From Micromonospora sp. CCTCC AA 2012012 (GTDB lineage: Bacteria; Actinomycetota; Actinomycetes; Mycobacteriales; Micromonosporaceae), in contig NZ_CP159342.1 in the NCBI RefSeq assembly GCF_040499845.1, forward strand, positions 372,001-436,000: 64,000 nucleotides of DNA. Reading direction: 5' to 3'. Shown here piece by piece: positions 24,547 to 32,965 of this stretch. The notes under the pieces were generated by a model that saw only the letters and a list, made by a program, of their open reading frames with translations, searched no databases and was not told the origin of the DNA. Position 1 is the first letter of the stretch, and every line of letters starts with the position of its first letter. The position numbers and the translations under genes are program-made.

Positions 24547-26307
24547 TCAGGGCCGGGGGGCGAAGAGCCGGTCGGCGGGGGCGGGCCGGCCGAAGTGCCA
24601 GCCCTGCGCGGCGTCGCAGCCGATCGCCCGGAGCCGGTCGGCCTGCTCGGCGGTCTCCACGCCCTCGACGGTGACCGTCAGCTCCAGCGCGTGCGCGAGG
24701 GAGACCAGGGACGCGAGGATCCGCTCGTCGGTACGGCTGGCCGGGTCGTCGGCCGGGGCCCGCAGCCCCGCCACGAACTCGCCGGCCACCTTCAGCTCGG
24801 TGACCGGCAGTTCCCGCAGGTACGCCAGGTTGCAGTAACCGGTGCCGAAGTCGTCGATGGCGATGCGGACCCCGAGGTCCTTGAGCACCCGCAGGGCGCG
24901 GACCGGCTCCTCCAGGGTGCTCATCATGGTGCTCTCGGTGACTTCGAGCTGGAGCCGTTCCGGCGGCAGGCCGGTACGGGCCAGCACACCGCGTACCTCC
25001 CGCACCAGGTCGGGTCGGTGCAGCTGCCGGACGGCCAGGTTGACGCTCACGAAGGGGGCGTCCTCCCGCCCCGCCGACCAGGTGCGGGCCTCCCGGCAGG
25101 CCTCGGCGAGGACCCAGCCGCCGAGCCGGACGATCAGCCCGGTCTCCTCGGCCAGCCCGATGAAGCTGTCCGGCCGGAGCAGGCCCAGCTCCGGATGGTG
25201 CCAGCGGACCAGTGCCTCCACGCCGAGCACTCTGCCGTCCCGCAGCGACGTCAGCGGCTGGTAGTCGAGGAAGAACTCGCCCCGGTCGAGGGCGCCCGGG
25301 ATCGCCGCGGCGAGGGCGTACCGGGCCAGCTCGCGGCGGTTGCGGTCGGCGTCGAAGAGGGACCAGCGTGCCCCGCCGGCCGCCTTGGCCCAGTGCAGGG
25401 TGCTGTCGGCGGCCCGCATCAGCTCGCCGGGGGAGGTGCCGGCCACCTGCCGCTCGACGATGCCGATGCTGGCCGAGACGGTCAGCTCGTGCCCGTCGAC
25501 CAGGGCCGGCTCGCTCACCGCCGCCAGGGCCGCCTCGGCCACCTTCACCGCGTCGTCGGTGCAGGCGGTCCGCTCGACCAGGATGACGAACTCGTCCCCG
25601 CCGAGGCGGGCCACCAGGTGCTCGCCGAGCGCCCGTTGCAGCCGCTGCGCCACCGACACCAGCAGCGAGTCGCCGACCTGGTGGCCGAGGGAGTCGTTGA
25701 CCACCTTGAACCGGTCCAGGTCGAGGAAGCAGACGCCCACCCGGTCGGCGCCCCGGCCCGGTTCGTCGATGGCCGCGGAGAGTCGCTCGGTGAAGAGCGT
25801 GCGGTTCGGCAGGTCGGTCAGCGGGTCGTGGGTGGCCTGGTGACGGAACCGGGCCTCGCTGTCCCGCAGCGCCCGCTCGGCGTGCGCCCGGGCCATCATC
25901 GCGGCCCGCCGGATCGACTCCTGCTCGTCCAGCGTCCGGTCCCGCAGGGCGCGGGCGTACCCGGTGGCCACGGTGGCCAGCAGCCGGGCCATCCGGTCCT
26001 CGACGTCGTCGGCGACCAGCCCGAGGTCGCGGACGAGGCGGAGCTGGATGACCTCGATGGTCCGGCCGAGCCCTTCGGCGGAGGCGATGTGCGCGGCGAC
26101 CAGCTCCGCGCCGACCTGCTGGCCGGTCCGCAGGTCGAACGGCTCCGCCTGGAGCGCCCCGGCCAGTCGCTCGGTGAGCCGTTGGAGCAGGGCCTCGAGC
26201 TGGGCCTGGGTCATCGGCAGGTAGCTGGTGCCGGAGACCGCCTTCGCCCAGGCCCGGGCGAAGGTGCCGGGGCAGGTGCGGGGCAGGGCGACCGCCGGCT
26301 CACCCAT
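24547..26307 (-). CDS. Bifunctional diguanylate cyclase/phosphodiesterase (GGDEF-EAL)
   Basis: A 586-residue cytoplasmic c-di-GMP enzyme. A helical N-terminal part (to about 175) has no known sensor. The GGDEF domain has an intact RLGGDEF (about residue 255) and no RxxD inhibitory site in the usual place. The EAL domain has EALVRW, VSVNLAV, LEVTES, IDDFGTG, LKV and EGVET, so every metal and catalytic residue position appears filled; LKV replaces the common LKID but keeps the lysine. Both synthesis and hydrolysis are therefore possible. ATG 26307 overlaps the stop of the upstream methyltransferase (ATGGGTGA), so the two are coupled. Confidence 0.93.
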   Translation of the reverse strand: MGEPAVALPRTCPGTFARAWAKAVSGTSYLPMTQAQLEALLQRLTERLAGALQAEPFDLRTGQQVGAELVAAHIASAEGLGRTIEVIQLRLVRDLGLVADDVEDRMARLLATVATGYARALRDRTLDEQESIRRAAMMARAHAERALRDSEARFRHQATHDPLTDLPNRTLFTERLSAAIDEPGRGADRVGVCFLDLDRFKVVNDSLGHQVGDSLLVSVAQRLQRALGEHLVARLGGDEFVILVERTACTDDAVKVAEAALAAVSEPALVDGHELTVSASIGIVERQVAGTSPGELMRAADSTLHWAKAAGGARWSLFDADRNRRELARYALAAAIPGALDRGEFFLDYQPLTSLRDGRVLGVEALVRWHHPELGLLRPDSFIGLAEETGLIVRLGGWVLAEACREARTWSAGREDAPFVSVNLAVRQLHRPDLVREVRGVLARTGLPPERLQLEVTESTMMSTLEEPVRALRVLKDLGVRIAIDDFGTGYCNLAYLRELPVTELKVAGEFVAGLRAPADDPASRTDERILASLVSLAHALELTVTVEGVETAEQADRLRAIGCDAAQGWHFGRPAPADRLFAPRP

Positions 26308-27112
26308 CGAGCCGCCCGACCCCGCCCATGAAGACCGCCTTCTCGGCGTTCTCGGCCTGCTCCGGGGTGTCCGGCCGCCACTGCGGCACCCACACCACAC
26401 CCGGGTCGACCAGCTCGAAGCCCTCGAAGAGGGCGGTCAGCTCGGACCGGCTGCGGATCCAGAGCTGGTTGTCGGTGCGGCGGTAGACCCGCTCGGCCTC
26501 CGCCCGCTCACCGGTCTCGTCGCGACCTTCGTCGCAGGCCTGCGACATCACGAGGTGGCTGCCGGGCACGAGGGACCTGCGCAGGGTCCGCAGGATCTCC
26601 GCCGGCTGGTCGGCGTACGGGATGAAGTGCAGCACCGCCACGATCATCACGGCGATCGGCTGGGAGAAGTCGAGCAGCCCGGTCACCTCGGGGTGCCGCA
26701 GGATCGCCTCGGGCCGGCGCAGGTCCTCCTGGAGCACGGTGGCCCGGTCGTTGCCGCTGAGGATCTCCCGGCTGTGCGCCACCGCGACCGGGTCGACGTC
26801 GACGTAGACCACCCGGGACTCCGGGTCGATCCGCTGGGCGATCTCGTGCACGTTGCCGACGGTGGGGATGCCGGAGCCGATGTCGAGGAACTGGCGTACC
26901 CCGGCGTCGGCGAGGAACTGGACGGCGCGGCGGAGGAAGGCCCGGTTGGCCTGGGCCATCAGCGGCGCGTCGGGCACGGCGTCCACCATGGCCCGGGCCG
27001 CCGCCCGGTCGGCGGCGAAGTTGTGCGAGCCGCCGAGGTAGTAGTCGTACATGCGGGCCACGCTGGGACGCTCGATGTCGATCGTGTCGGGTGCCCAGTC
27101 CGGCCGCTGCAT
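26300..27112 (-). CDS. SAM-dependent methyltransferase, DUF574/PF04672-like
   Basis: A 270-residue Rossmann-fold methyltransferase of the actinomycete-specific type: the N-terminal SVARMYDYYLGGSHNFAADR, the SAM loop FLDIGSGIPT, the acidic YVDVDPVAVAHS and VAVLHFIPYAD are characteristic. Family members are abundant in Streptomyces and Micromonospora but have no settled substrate. Start ATG 27112 is preceded by AGGGGCAAGGG. The last codons overlap the start of the GGDEF-EAL gene by 8 bases, an unusual partnership that may only reflect local operon growth. Confidence 0.88.
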   Translation of the reverse strand: MQRPDWAPDTIDIERPSVARMYDYYLGGSHNFAADRAAARAMVDAVPDAPLMAQANRAFLRRAVQFLADAGVRQFLDIGSGIPTVGNVHEIAQRIDPESRVVYVDVDPVAVAHSREILSGNDRATVLQEDLRRPEAILRHPEVTGLLDFSQPIAVMIVAVLHFIPYADQPAEILRTLRRSLVPGSHLVMSQACDEGRDETGERAEAERVYRRTDNQLWIRSRSELTALFEGFELVDPGVVWVPQWRPDTPEQAENAEKAVFMGGVGRLDG

Positions 27113-27255
27113 GCCCTTGCCCCTCTTTGTCAACAGCGCGTGAGGTCCGCGGCCCCGTGGGCCACCCGGGTATTCTGCCCGCCCGTTGTCGCGGTGCAAA
27201 GACCGCCGTCGCTACGCACCCGGTCCCTCACCGTACGCAGCGGAAACCCCCCGCA

Positions 27256-27303
27256 ACGCCGGAGCGGCCCGGTCCGTGGTCGGGACGCGGGCCGCTCCGG
27301 CGT
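27256..27303 (-). terminator. Terminator after the response regulator gene
   Basis: Perfect 16-bp arms 27256-27271 and 27288-27303 (containing CGGAGCGGCCCG) with a 16-base loop that itself pairs (GTCC/GGAC). It lies just after the end (minus strand) of the response regulator and before the methyltransferase gene's promoter region. Confidence 0.8.
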
Positions 27304-27316
27304 GAGCCGGTGGAGG

Positions 27317-27985
27317 TCAGAACTTCGGGGCGTCCGGAGCCTCCAGCAGACCGAGCCGCAGCGCGGTCATCAGCGCCTGGGCCCGGTTGGCGGCGCCCAG
27401 CTTCTCGTAGAGCTTGGAGATGTGGGTCTTGGCGGTCGACTCACTGACGAAGAGCTGCTTGGCGATGCCGGCCACGCTCATGCCGTCGGCCAGCAGCCGC
27501 AGCACCTGACCCTCCCGGGGGGAGAGCTGCGGGCCGGACGGGGCCAGCCGTCGCTTCATCGCCTCGGCCAGGTCGGCCGCGGTGAAGGCGCTCGGGGAGG
27601 AGGCGGCGTGCCGGGCGGCGGCCACCACCTCGTCGGCCGGTGCGGTCTTCGGCACGAACGCGCTCGCCCCGGCCTCCAGCGCGCCGAAGAGCTGGTCGTC
27701 GCCTGCGTACATGGTGAGCACGACGATCCCCATCGAGGCGCTGGACTTGCGCAGCGCGCGGGTGGCCTCCAGGCCGCTGCCGTCGGGCAGCCGCAGATCC
27801 ATGATCACCACGTCCGGCTGAAGCGCACCGGCCTGGCGTACGCCCTCCGCCGCCGTGGCGGCCTCGCCCACGACCTCGAACTGACGGTCCCGCTCGAAGG
27901 CGTGCCGCAGACCCTTCCGGATCAGGTCGTGATCGTCGACAAGGAGAACCTTGGTACGGGTGGCCGGTGTCGGACTTGTGGTCAT
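27317..27985 (-). CDS. LuxR/NarL-family response regulator
   Basis: A 222-residue two-component regulator. The receiver domain has the acidic pair in VLLVDDHDLIR, phospho-acceptor Asp in DVVIMDLRLPDGSG (about residue 60), Thr/Ser in VVLTMYAG and Lys in FVPKTAP. The C-terminal LuxR helix-turn-helix (LSPREGQVLRLLADGMS, VSESTAKTHISKLYEKL) binds DNA. ATG 27985 has GGGGAG about 12 bases upstream. It begins 7 bases after the histidine kinase stop, so the two form a cognate pair. Targets are unknown. Confidence 0.93.
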   Translation of the reverse strand: MTTSPTPATRTKVLLVDDHDLIRKGLRHAFERDRQFEVVGEAATAAEGVRQAGALQPDVVIMDLRLPDGSGLEATRALRKSSASMGIVVLTMYAGDDQLFGALEAGASAFVPKTAPADEVVAAARHAASSPSAFTAADLAEAMKRRLAPSGPQLSPREGQVLRLLADGMSVAGIAKQLFVSESTAKTHISKLYEKLGAANRAQALMTALRLGLLEAPDAPKF

Positions 27986-27992
27986 CCTCGGG

Positions 27993-29684
27993 TTACTCCC
28001 CTTCTGCTGCTGCGCTGCCGCGCACCTTATCGCGCCGGGGCGAGGAACCAAGTACCACCGCCACGGTCGTGCCGCTGGGCTGCCGCGGCCTGATCTCCAA
28101 CCGGCCCCGGATACGTTCCGCCCTCTCGGCCATGATCGCAAGACCGTAGTGCCCCTCGGGGCGCTGGTCACCGATGCCGTGACCGTCATCCGACACTTCG
28201 ATCTGCGCGTACGGGGGGTCCACCTCGCAGGTGACCCAGAGATTCGACGCCCCGGCGTGCTTGCGCGCGTTGGTGACCGCCTCCTGCGCGATGCGCAGCA
28301 GTTCGGCCTCGGTGGCGGCGGGCAGCCGGGCGGTGGACTCGTCCAGCGACAGGTGCACCCGCAGGCCCCCGGAGGCGCCGACGGTGCGGGCGTACTCGGC
28401 GATCGCGGCGGCCAGGCCGCCGTGCCGGTCCACCTCGCTGCGCAGCTCGAACAGGCTCAGCCGCAGCTCGGTGATCACCCGGGTCACCTCCTGGCGCAGC
28501 GTGCGCAGCGCCTCGGCGGTCTCCTTCGGGTCCTCGTCGACGTACGCCAGCGCGTTGTCGATGCCGTAGCCGACCATGACCAGCTCCTGGGCGACCCCGT
28601 CGTGGATCTCCCGGGCCAGCCGCTGCCGTTCCTCGTTGGTGGCCAGCGAGCGCACCTCGTCGAAGAGCAGCGCCGCCTCCAGCCGCAGCGCGGCCGGGCC
28701 GGTCAGCGCGGTCACCCGGGACACCACCGGTGGCGGGTACGCCTGCCCCGCGTCCGCCTCCAGCACCACCAGGCCGACCGTGCGGACCCCGGCGACCAGC
28801 GGCACGATCAGCGCGGAGACCTCCCCGGACTGCCGGGAGCGGGCCTGCGAGCGGCTGGAGGTCTGCGCCTGCTGGCTGGCCCAGGCGTCGGCGATCGCCG
28901 AGTCGGCGTCGAGCGTGGTCTCCCAGTCGACCCGGTCCACGCCGATCTGGGCGAGCACCACCAGCCGCCCGCCTCCGCTGGCGGAGAGCACCGCGCCGCG
29001 GTCGGTCTTCGCGACCATCCGCAGCTCCTCCAGCAGGTGCTCGGAGATGCCACCCGGGTCGAGGGTGGCCCCGGGCAGCTGCCGGGCGACGGTGCGCAGC
29101 TGGGTCAGCAGCCGGGTGGCTTCCGCGTACGGCTGGGGTTTGCTCTCGCCGCGGACCCGCATCACCCGTTGCAGGGTGACGGCGGTGTAGAGGCCGAGGC
29201 CGGCCAGGATCAGCCACTGGGCGCAGACCGCGAGGTAGCCGAGCTGGCCGAGCTGCCGTCCGCCGTCGACGTCGGTCAGCGCGGCGCTGATCAGCAGGGT
29301 GGCCGCGGCGACCGCGAGCAGCGCGGCGCCCTCGGAGAACCGGCGGCGCAGCGCCGTCACGGTCACCGGGACGGCCAGGTACGGCAGCACGGCCGAGGCG
29401 CCCAGCCCGCCGGTGACGCCGGTGAGGTGGGTGTCCGCGGCGATCTGGCTGGCGGCCAGCCCGAGCACCACCACCTCGGCGAAGCGGCTGAGCGGACCGA
29501 GCAGCCGGTGCTGCGGCGCGAGGACGGCGGGCAGCGCGGCGACGGCGAGCAGGGCGATCCACCAGAGCTGGGCGACGTCGCGGGTGGCGAAGAGGGTCAG
29601 GGCGGCGACCAGCACGAGCAGGACCAGCCGCGCGGCGGCGGCGAGGGGTTGCGTCGGTGGCTGGGTGGGTGTCGACGGGGGCAC
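27993..29684 (-). CDS. NarL/DegS-type sensor histidine kinase with GAF-like domain
   Basis: A 563-residue sensor kinase. About six hydrophobic segments occupy residues 15-170, a GAF-like region lies around 190-330, and then comes the HisKA_3 phospho-acceptor helix (ERQRLAREIHDGVAQEL, His near 370) and a HATPase domain (IAQEAVTNARKHAGAS, VSDDGHGIGD, GHYGLAIMAERAERI). The short coupling to the response regulator downstream defines the pair. GTG 29684 has TACGAT 7 bases upstream and no ribosome binding site, suggesting a leaderless transcript of its own although the FadD15-like stop is only 15 bases away. Confidence 0.92.
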   Translation of the reverse strand: MPPSTPTQPPTQPLAAAARLVLLVLVAALTLFATRDVAQLWWIALLAVAALPAVLAPQHRLLGPLSRFAEVVVLGLAASQIAADTHLTGVTGGLGASAVLPYLAVPVTVTALRRRFSEGAALLAVAAATLLISAALTDVDGGRQLGQLGYLAVCAQWLILAGLGLYTAVTLQRVMRVRGESKPQPYAEATRLLTQLRTVARQLPGATLDPGGISEHLLEELRMVAKTDRGAVLSASGGGRLVVLAQIGVDRVDWETTLDADSAIADAWASQQAQTSSRSQARSRQSGEVSALIVPLVAGVRTVGLVVLEADAGQAYPPPVVSRVTALTGPAALRLEAALLFDEVRSLATNEERQRLAREIHDGVAQELVMVGYGIDNALAYVDEDPKETAEALRTLRQEVTRVITELRLSLFELRSEVDRHGGLAAAIAEYARTVGASGGLRVHLSLDESTARLPAATEAELLRIAQEAVTNARKHAGASNLWVTCEVDPPYAQIEVSDDGHGIGDQRPEGHYGLAIMAERAERIRGRLEIRPRQPSGTTVAVVLGSSPRRDKVRGSAAAEGE

Positions 29685-29691
29685 GTGACGG

Positions 29692-29697
29692 ATCGTA
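29692..29697 (-). promoter_or_regulatory. -10 element of the histidine kinase gene, leaderless layout
   Basis: TACGAT on the minus strand 7 bases before GTG 29684, within the short gap after the FadD15-like gene, implying an internal promoter for the two-component pair. Confidence 0.4.
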
Positions 29698-29698
29698 G

Positions 29699-31510
29699 TC
29701 AGCGGGAGTAGATCTCGGCGATCTCCGCCGCGTACGTCTTGTGCACGACCTGTCGCTTGACCTTGAGCGACGGGGTCAGCTCCCCGGTCGCCTCGGTGAA
29801 GTCCTGCGGCAGGATCCGGAAGACCTTGATCGCCTCGGCCTTGGAGACCGACTGGTTGGCCTGGTCGATCGCGCCCTGGATCTCCGCGCGCAGCGTCTCG
29901 TCGTCGCGCAGCTCGGCGACGCTGGTGGTCTCCGGTCGCCCGTGCGCGGCCAGCCACTTCGGCAGCGCCTCCTCGTCGACCGTGACCAGCGCCGCGATGA
30001 ACGGCTGCCGGTCGCCGACCACCAGGCACTGGCTGATCAGCGGGTGCGCCCGGACCTGGTCCTCCAGCACGGCCGGGGCGACGTTCTTGCCGCCGGCGGT
30101 GACGATGATTTCCTTCTTCCGGCCGGTGATGGTGAGGTAGCCGTCGTTGTCGAGCTGGCCCAGGTCACCGGTGCGGAACCAGCCTTCCGAGGTCAGCGCC
30201 TCGGCGCTGGCCGGGTCGTTGTGCCAGTAGCCGCGGAAGACGATGTCGCCGGAGATCAGCACCTCGCCGTCGTCCTCGATCCGGATGGTCACGCCGGGCA
30301 GCGGCCGGCCGACGGTGCCGATCCGGGTGCCGGTGGGCAGGTTCGCGGCGGCGGCGGGGGAGGTCTCGGTGAGGCCGTAGCCCTCGCAGATGGTCACCCC
30401 GATGCCCCGGAAGAAGTGCCCGAGCCGGGCGCCGAGCGGGGCGCCGCCGGAGATGGCGTCGCGGCAGCGACCGCCGAGCGCCGCGCGCAGCTTGCGGTAG
30501 ACCAGCCGGTCGAAGAGCGCGTGCTGGGTGCGCAGGGCCAGGCCCGGCCCCTCGGCGGTCTCCAGCGCCTCGCTGTACGCGATGGCGACCTTCTCGGCCC
30601 GGTCGAAGATCTTGCCCTTGCCGTCGGCCTCGGCCTTCTGCCGGGCGCCGTTGTAGACCTTCTCGAAGACCCGGGGTACGGAGAGCACGAAGGTCGGCTT
30701 GAAGTCCTGGAGTTCGCCGACCAGGTTCTTGGTGTCGGCGCAGTGCGCCATGGTGGCTCGGGCCTGCACCACGCCGATCTGGATGAGCCGGGCGAAGGCG
30801 TGCGCGAGCGGCAGGAAGAGCAGGGTCGAGGCGCCCTCGCGGAACAGGTTCGGCAGCACCGGCACGGCGTTGGCGATGTCGGCGTACATGTTGCGGTGGG
30901 TGAGCACGCAACCCTTGGGGCGGCCGGTGGTGCCGCTGGTGTAGATGATGGTGGCGACGTCGTCGGCCCGTACCGTCTTGCGACGGACCTCGATGTCGGC
31001 CGCGTCGACCGCCTCGCCGGCGGCGATCAGCTCGTCGACCCCGCCCAGCTCGATCTGCCAGACCTGGCGCAGCTCGGGCAGCCGGTCCCGGATGCCGGCC
31101 ACCAGGGTGGCGTGCCCGGTGCTCTCCACGACCACCGCGACGGCGCCGGAGTCGGCCAGGATCCAGGCCGCCTGCTCGGCGCTGGAGGTCTCGTAGATCG
31201 GCACGGTGACCGCGCCGGCCGCCCAGATGGCGTAGTCCAGCAGGGTCCACTCGTAGCGGGTGCGGCTCATCAGGGCGACCCGGTCGCCGGGGTTGATGCC
31301 GGCCGCGACCAGCCCCCGGGCCACCGCGACGACCTCGTCCCGGAACTGGCGGCAGGTCACCTCGGCCCAGATGGTGCCCGTCGGACCCCGCCCGTCGGCC
31401 CGGGCGAACTGCACCGCGTCCGGGGCGGCCTCGGCGTTGTCCCAGACCGGGTCGGTCAGGTTTGCCGCGTCGCCGACGGTGACGATCGACGGAACGGAGA
31501 ACTCGCGCAC
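29699..31510 (-). CDS. Long-chain fatty acid-CoA ligase, FadD15-like
   Basis: A 603-residue AMP-forming acyl-CoA synthetase. The P-loop IYTSGTTGRPKGC, EGYGLTETS, GWFRTGDLG and the catalytic Lys in the C-terminal TPSLKVKRQ are all present. The N-terminus VREFSVPSIVTVG aligns, from memory, with MREISVPAPFTVG of M. tuberculosis Rv2187 (FadD15), which supports GTG 31510 as start; GAGGGA lies about 6 bases upstream. It activates fatty acids with CoA in the cytoplasm. It diverges from the SRPBCC gene, the same neighbour as in M. tuberculosis. Confidence 0.93.
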   Translation of the reverse strand: MREFSVPSIVTVGDAANLTDPVWDNAEAAPDAVQFARADGRGPTGTIWAEVTCRQFRDEVVAVARGLVAAGINPGDRVALMSRTRYEWTLLDYAIWAAGAVTVPIYETSSAEQAAWILADSGAVAVVVESTGHATLVAGIRDRLPELRQVWQIELGGVDELIAAGEAVDAADIEVRRKTVRADDVATIIYTSGTTGRPKGCVLTHRNMYADIANAVPVLPNLFREGASTLLFLPLAHAFARLIQIGVVQARATMAHCADTKNLVGELQDFKPTFVLSVPRVFEKVYNGARQKAEADGKGKIFDRAEKVAIAYSEALETAEGPGLALRTQHALFDRLVYRKLRAALGGRCRDAISGGAPLGARLGHFFRGIGVTICEGYGLTETSPAAAANLPTGTRIGTVGRPLPGVTIRIEDDGEVLISGDIVFRGYWHNDPASAEALTSEGWFRTGDLGQLDNDGYLTITGRKKEIIVTAGGKNVAPAVLEDQVRAHPLISQCLVVGDRQPFIAALVTVDEEALPKWLAAHGRPETTSVAELRDDETLRAEIQGAIDQANQSVSKAEAIKVFRILPQDFTEATGELTPSLKVKRQVVHKTYAAEIAEIYSR

Positions 31511-31703
31511 CTGCACTCCCTCGTGCTCGCACTGGCCGGGCCGTCCCTGGGGGTCGGCTCTGTCGAAACCTACCCGCAGGCCCCGGGGGGTGGCGGAGGG
31601 AGGTTGCCCGCCCGAGGGGTGGGACACCCGGCCGGTCGGCGGGTGGGGACGGGGTGGCGGTGCGGCGCGGGGGTGGAGCGGCGCGCCCGGGGCCGCCGCC
31701 GGG

Positions 31704-31709
31704 TAGCCT
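31704..31709 (+). promoter_or_regulatory. -10 element of the SRPBCC gene, leaderless layout
   Basis: TAGCCT, 6 bases before ATG 31716, followed only by cytosines; no ribosome binding site. Confidence 0.5.
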
Positions 31710-31715
31710 CCCCCC

Positions 31716-32171
31716 ATGGCGGACACCTCCACCCAGTCGATCGTCGTCGGCGCGCCACCGGACCGGGTGGCGGCGGTCATCTGCGACTTCCCGAGCTACC
31801 CCGAGTGGACCGAGGCGGTGCGTCGGGCGGAGGTGATCGAGGAGTACGAGGACGGCTACGCCAGCCAGGTCCGGTTCACCATCGACGCCGGCGTGATGGC
31901 CGACGAGTACGTGCTCGCCTACGAGTACGCCGAGGACCTGTCCCGGATCGAGTGGCACCTGGTCGAGCCCTCGAAGATGCAGCGGTCCCAGCGCGGGTCG
32001 TACGACCTGGTGGGCAATCCGGACGACACGACCACGGTGACGTACACCCTGGAGGTGGAGCTCTCCGTGGGGATGCTCGGCATGTTTCGCCGCAAGGCCG
32101 AAAAGATGATCATGGACACTGCGTTGAAGCAGCTCAAGCGCCGGGTAGAAGCACCCGGTGCGGCCCACTGA
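31716..32171 (+). CDS. SRPBCC (START-like) family protein, Rv2185c-like
   Basis: A 151-residue helix-grip protein (polyketide cyclase/dehydratase superfamily) with a hydrophobic ligand cavity. MADTSTQSIVVGAPPDRV, SYPEWTEAVRRAEV, MLGMFRRKAEKMIMDTALK and the final LKRRVE fit, from memory, TB16.3 (Rv2185c). Ligand and reaction are unknown; position beside a fatty-acyl-CoA ligase suggests lipid binding. ATG 31716 has TAGCCT 6 bases upstream and no ribosome binding site (leaderless). Confidence 0.88.
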   Translation: MADTSTQSIVVGAPPDRVAAVICDFPSYPEWTEAVRRAEVIEEYEDGYASQVRFTIDAGVMADEYVLAYEYAEDLSRIEWHLVEPSKMQRSQRGSYDLVGNPDDTTTVTYTLEVELSVGMLGMFRRKAEKMIMDTALKQLKRRVEAPGAAH

Positions 32172-32212
32172 CCCGGCCGGACGGCGGGTCGACACGGTGA
32201 AGGAGCCGAACC

Positions 32213-32893
32213 ATGGGCACGACTGATCCGGGTTCGGCCCGGGAGGAGGCGGAACGCCTCGTCGCCATGCTGCTGGCCACCGCCCGGCTGACCGCCGCGA
32301 CGCCCGGTGCCGGTCCGTGGGGTCCGCTCGGTGGGATCCTCTCGGGTGTCCTCGGTCACAGTGCCGCCGCCGGCCGACCCGCCGGCGCCGAGCAGGGCGC
32401 CGCCGGGGGGGCCGGGGTCGGTGCCGGTTTCGCCACCGGCTCACCGGAATGCTGCGTCTGTCCGGTCTGTCGGGGTATCGCGGCATTGCGCGACCCCAGT
32501 CCCGAATTCGCGGAGCGCCTCGCCACCGGCGCGGGGGATCTCGCAGCCGGGGTGGCCAGTCTGCTGCGGGCGTTCGCCCCCACCGAGCCGGCCCCGTCGA
32601 GCGCTCCGCCCGGCCCGGCCGGGACCGCCGCCGGGACCGCCGGGGGAGATCACGTGTGGCGCGAGGCCACCCGTACCGGGCATGATTCTCAGCCGGCACC
32701 CGAGCAGGACGTGTGGTCCGCCGCCACCCGGGGGGAGGGCGCGGCCGATCCGGGTGCCGTCGTACCGCCCGATGGTGCCGGGCCGGGCGCGCCGGTGACG
32801 ATCCGGCCGCCGGCCGGCCGTCCCGTGGTGCCCGCGTCGCGGGCGTCCGGCGAGGTGGGCGAGGACGCGGACGCACCAGGCGACGGGGCCTGA
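32213..32893 (+). CDS. Conserved hypothetical, Gly/Pro/Ala-rich with a CxVCPxC core
   Basis: A 226-residue protein of unknown function. A helical N-terminus (EEAERLVAMLLATARLTAA) leads to a conserved-looking centre, ECCVCPVCRGIAALRD followed by the amphipathic helix FAERLATGAGDLAAGVASLL, where three closely spaced cysteines may bind metal. The C-terminal half is low-complexity (Pro/Gly/Ala). ATG 32213 has AAGGAG 8 bases upstream. Similar proteins, as I recall, lie between SRPBCC and ROK glucokinase genes in Streptomyces (DUF5304-type annotation), but that match needs checking. Confidence 0.65.
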   Translation: MGTTDPGSAREEAERLVAMLLATARLTAATPGAGPWGPLGGILSGVLGHSAAAGRPAGAEQGAAGGAGVGAGFATGSPECCVCPVCRGIAALRDPSPEFAERLATGAGDLAAGVASLLRAFAPTEPAPSSAPPGPAGTAAGTAGGDHVWREATRTGHDSQPAPEQDVWSAATRGEGAADPGAVVPPDGAGPGAPVTIRPPAGRPVVPASRASGEVGEDADAPGDGA

Positions 32894-32965
32894 CCACCGG
32901 ACATCCCGGCAGCGCACGGCCGGTTCGGCCGATGCCGGGCAGCACAGCAGAGGGGAGTGGCAGCG

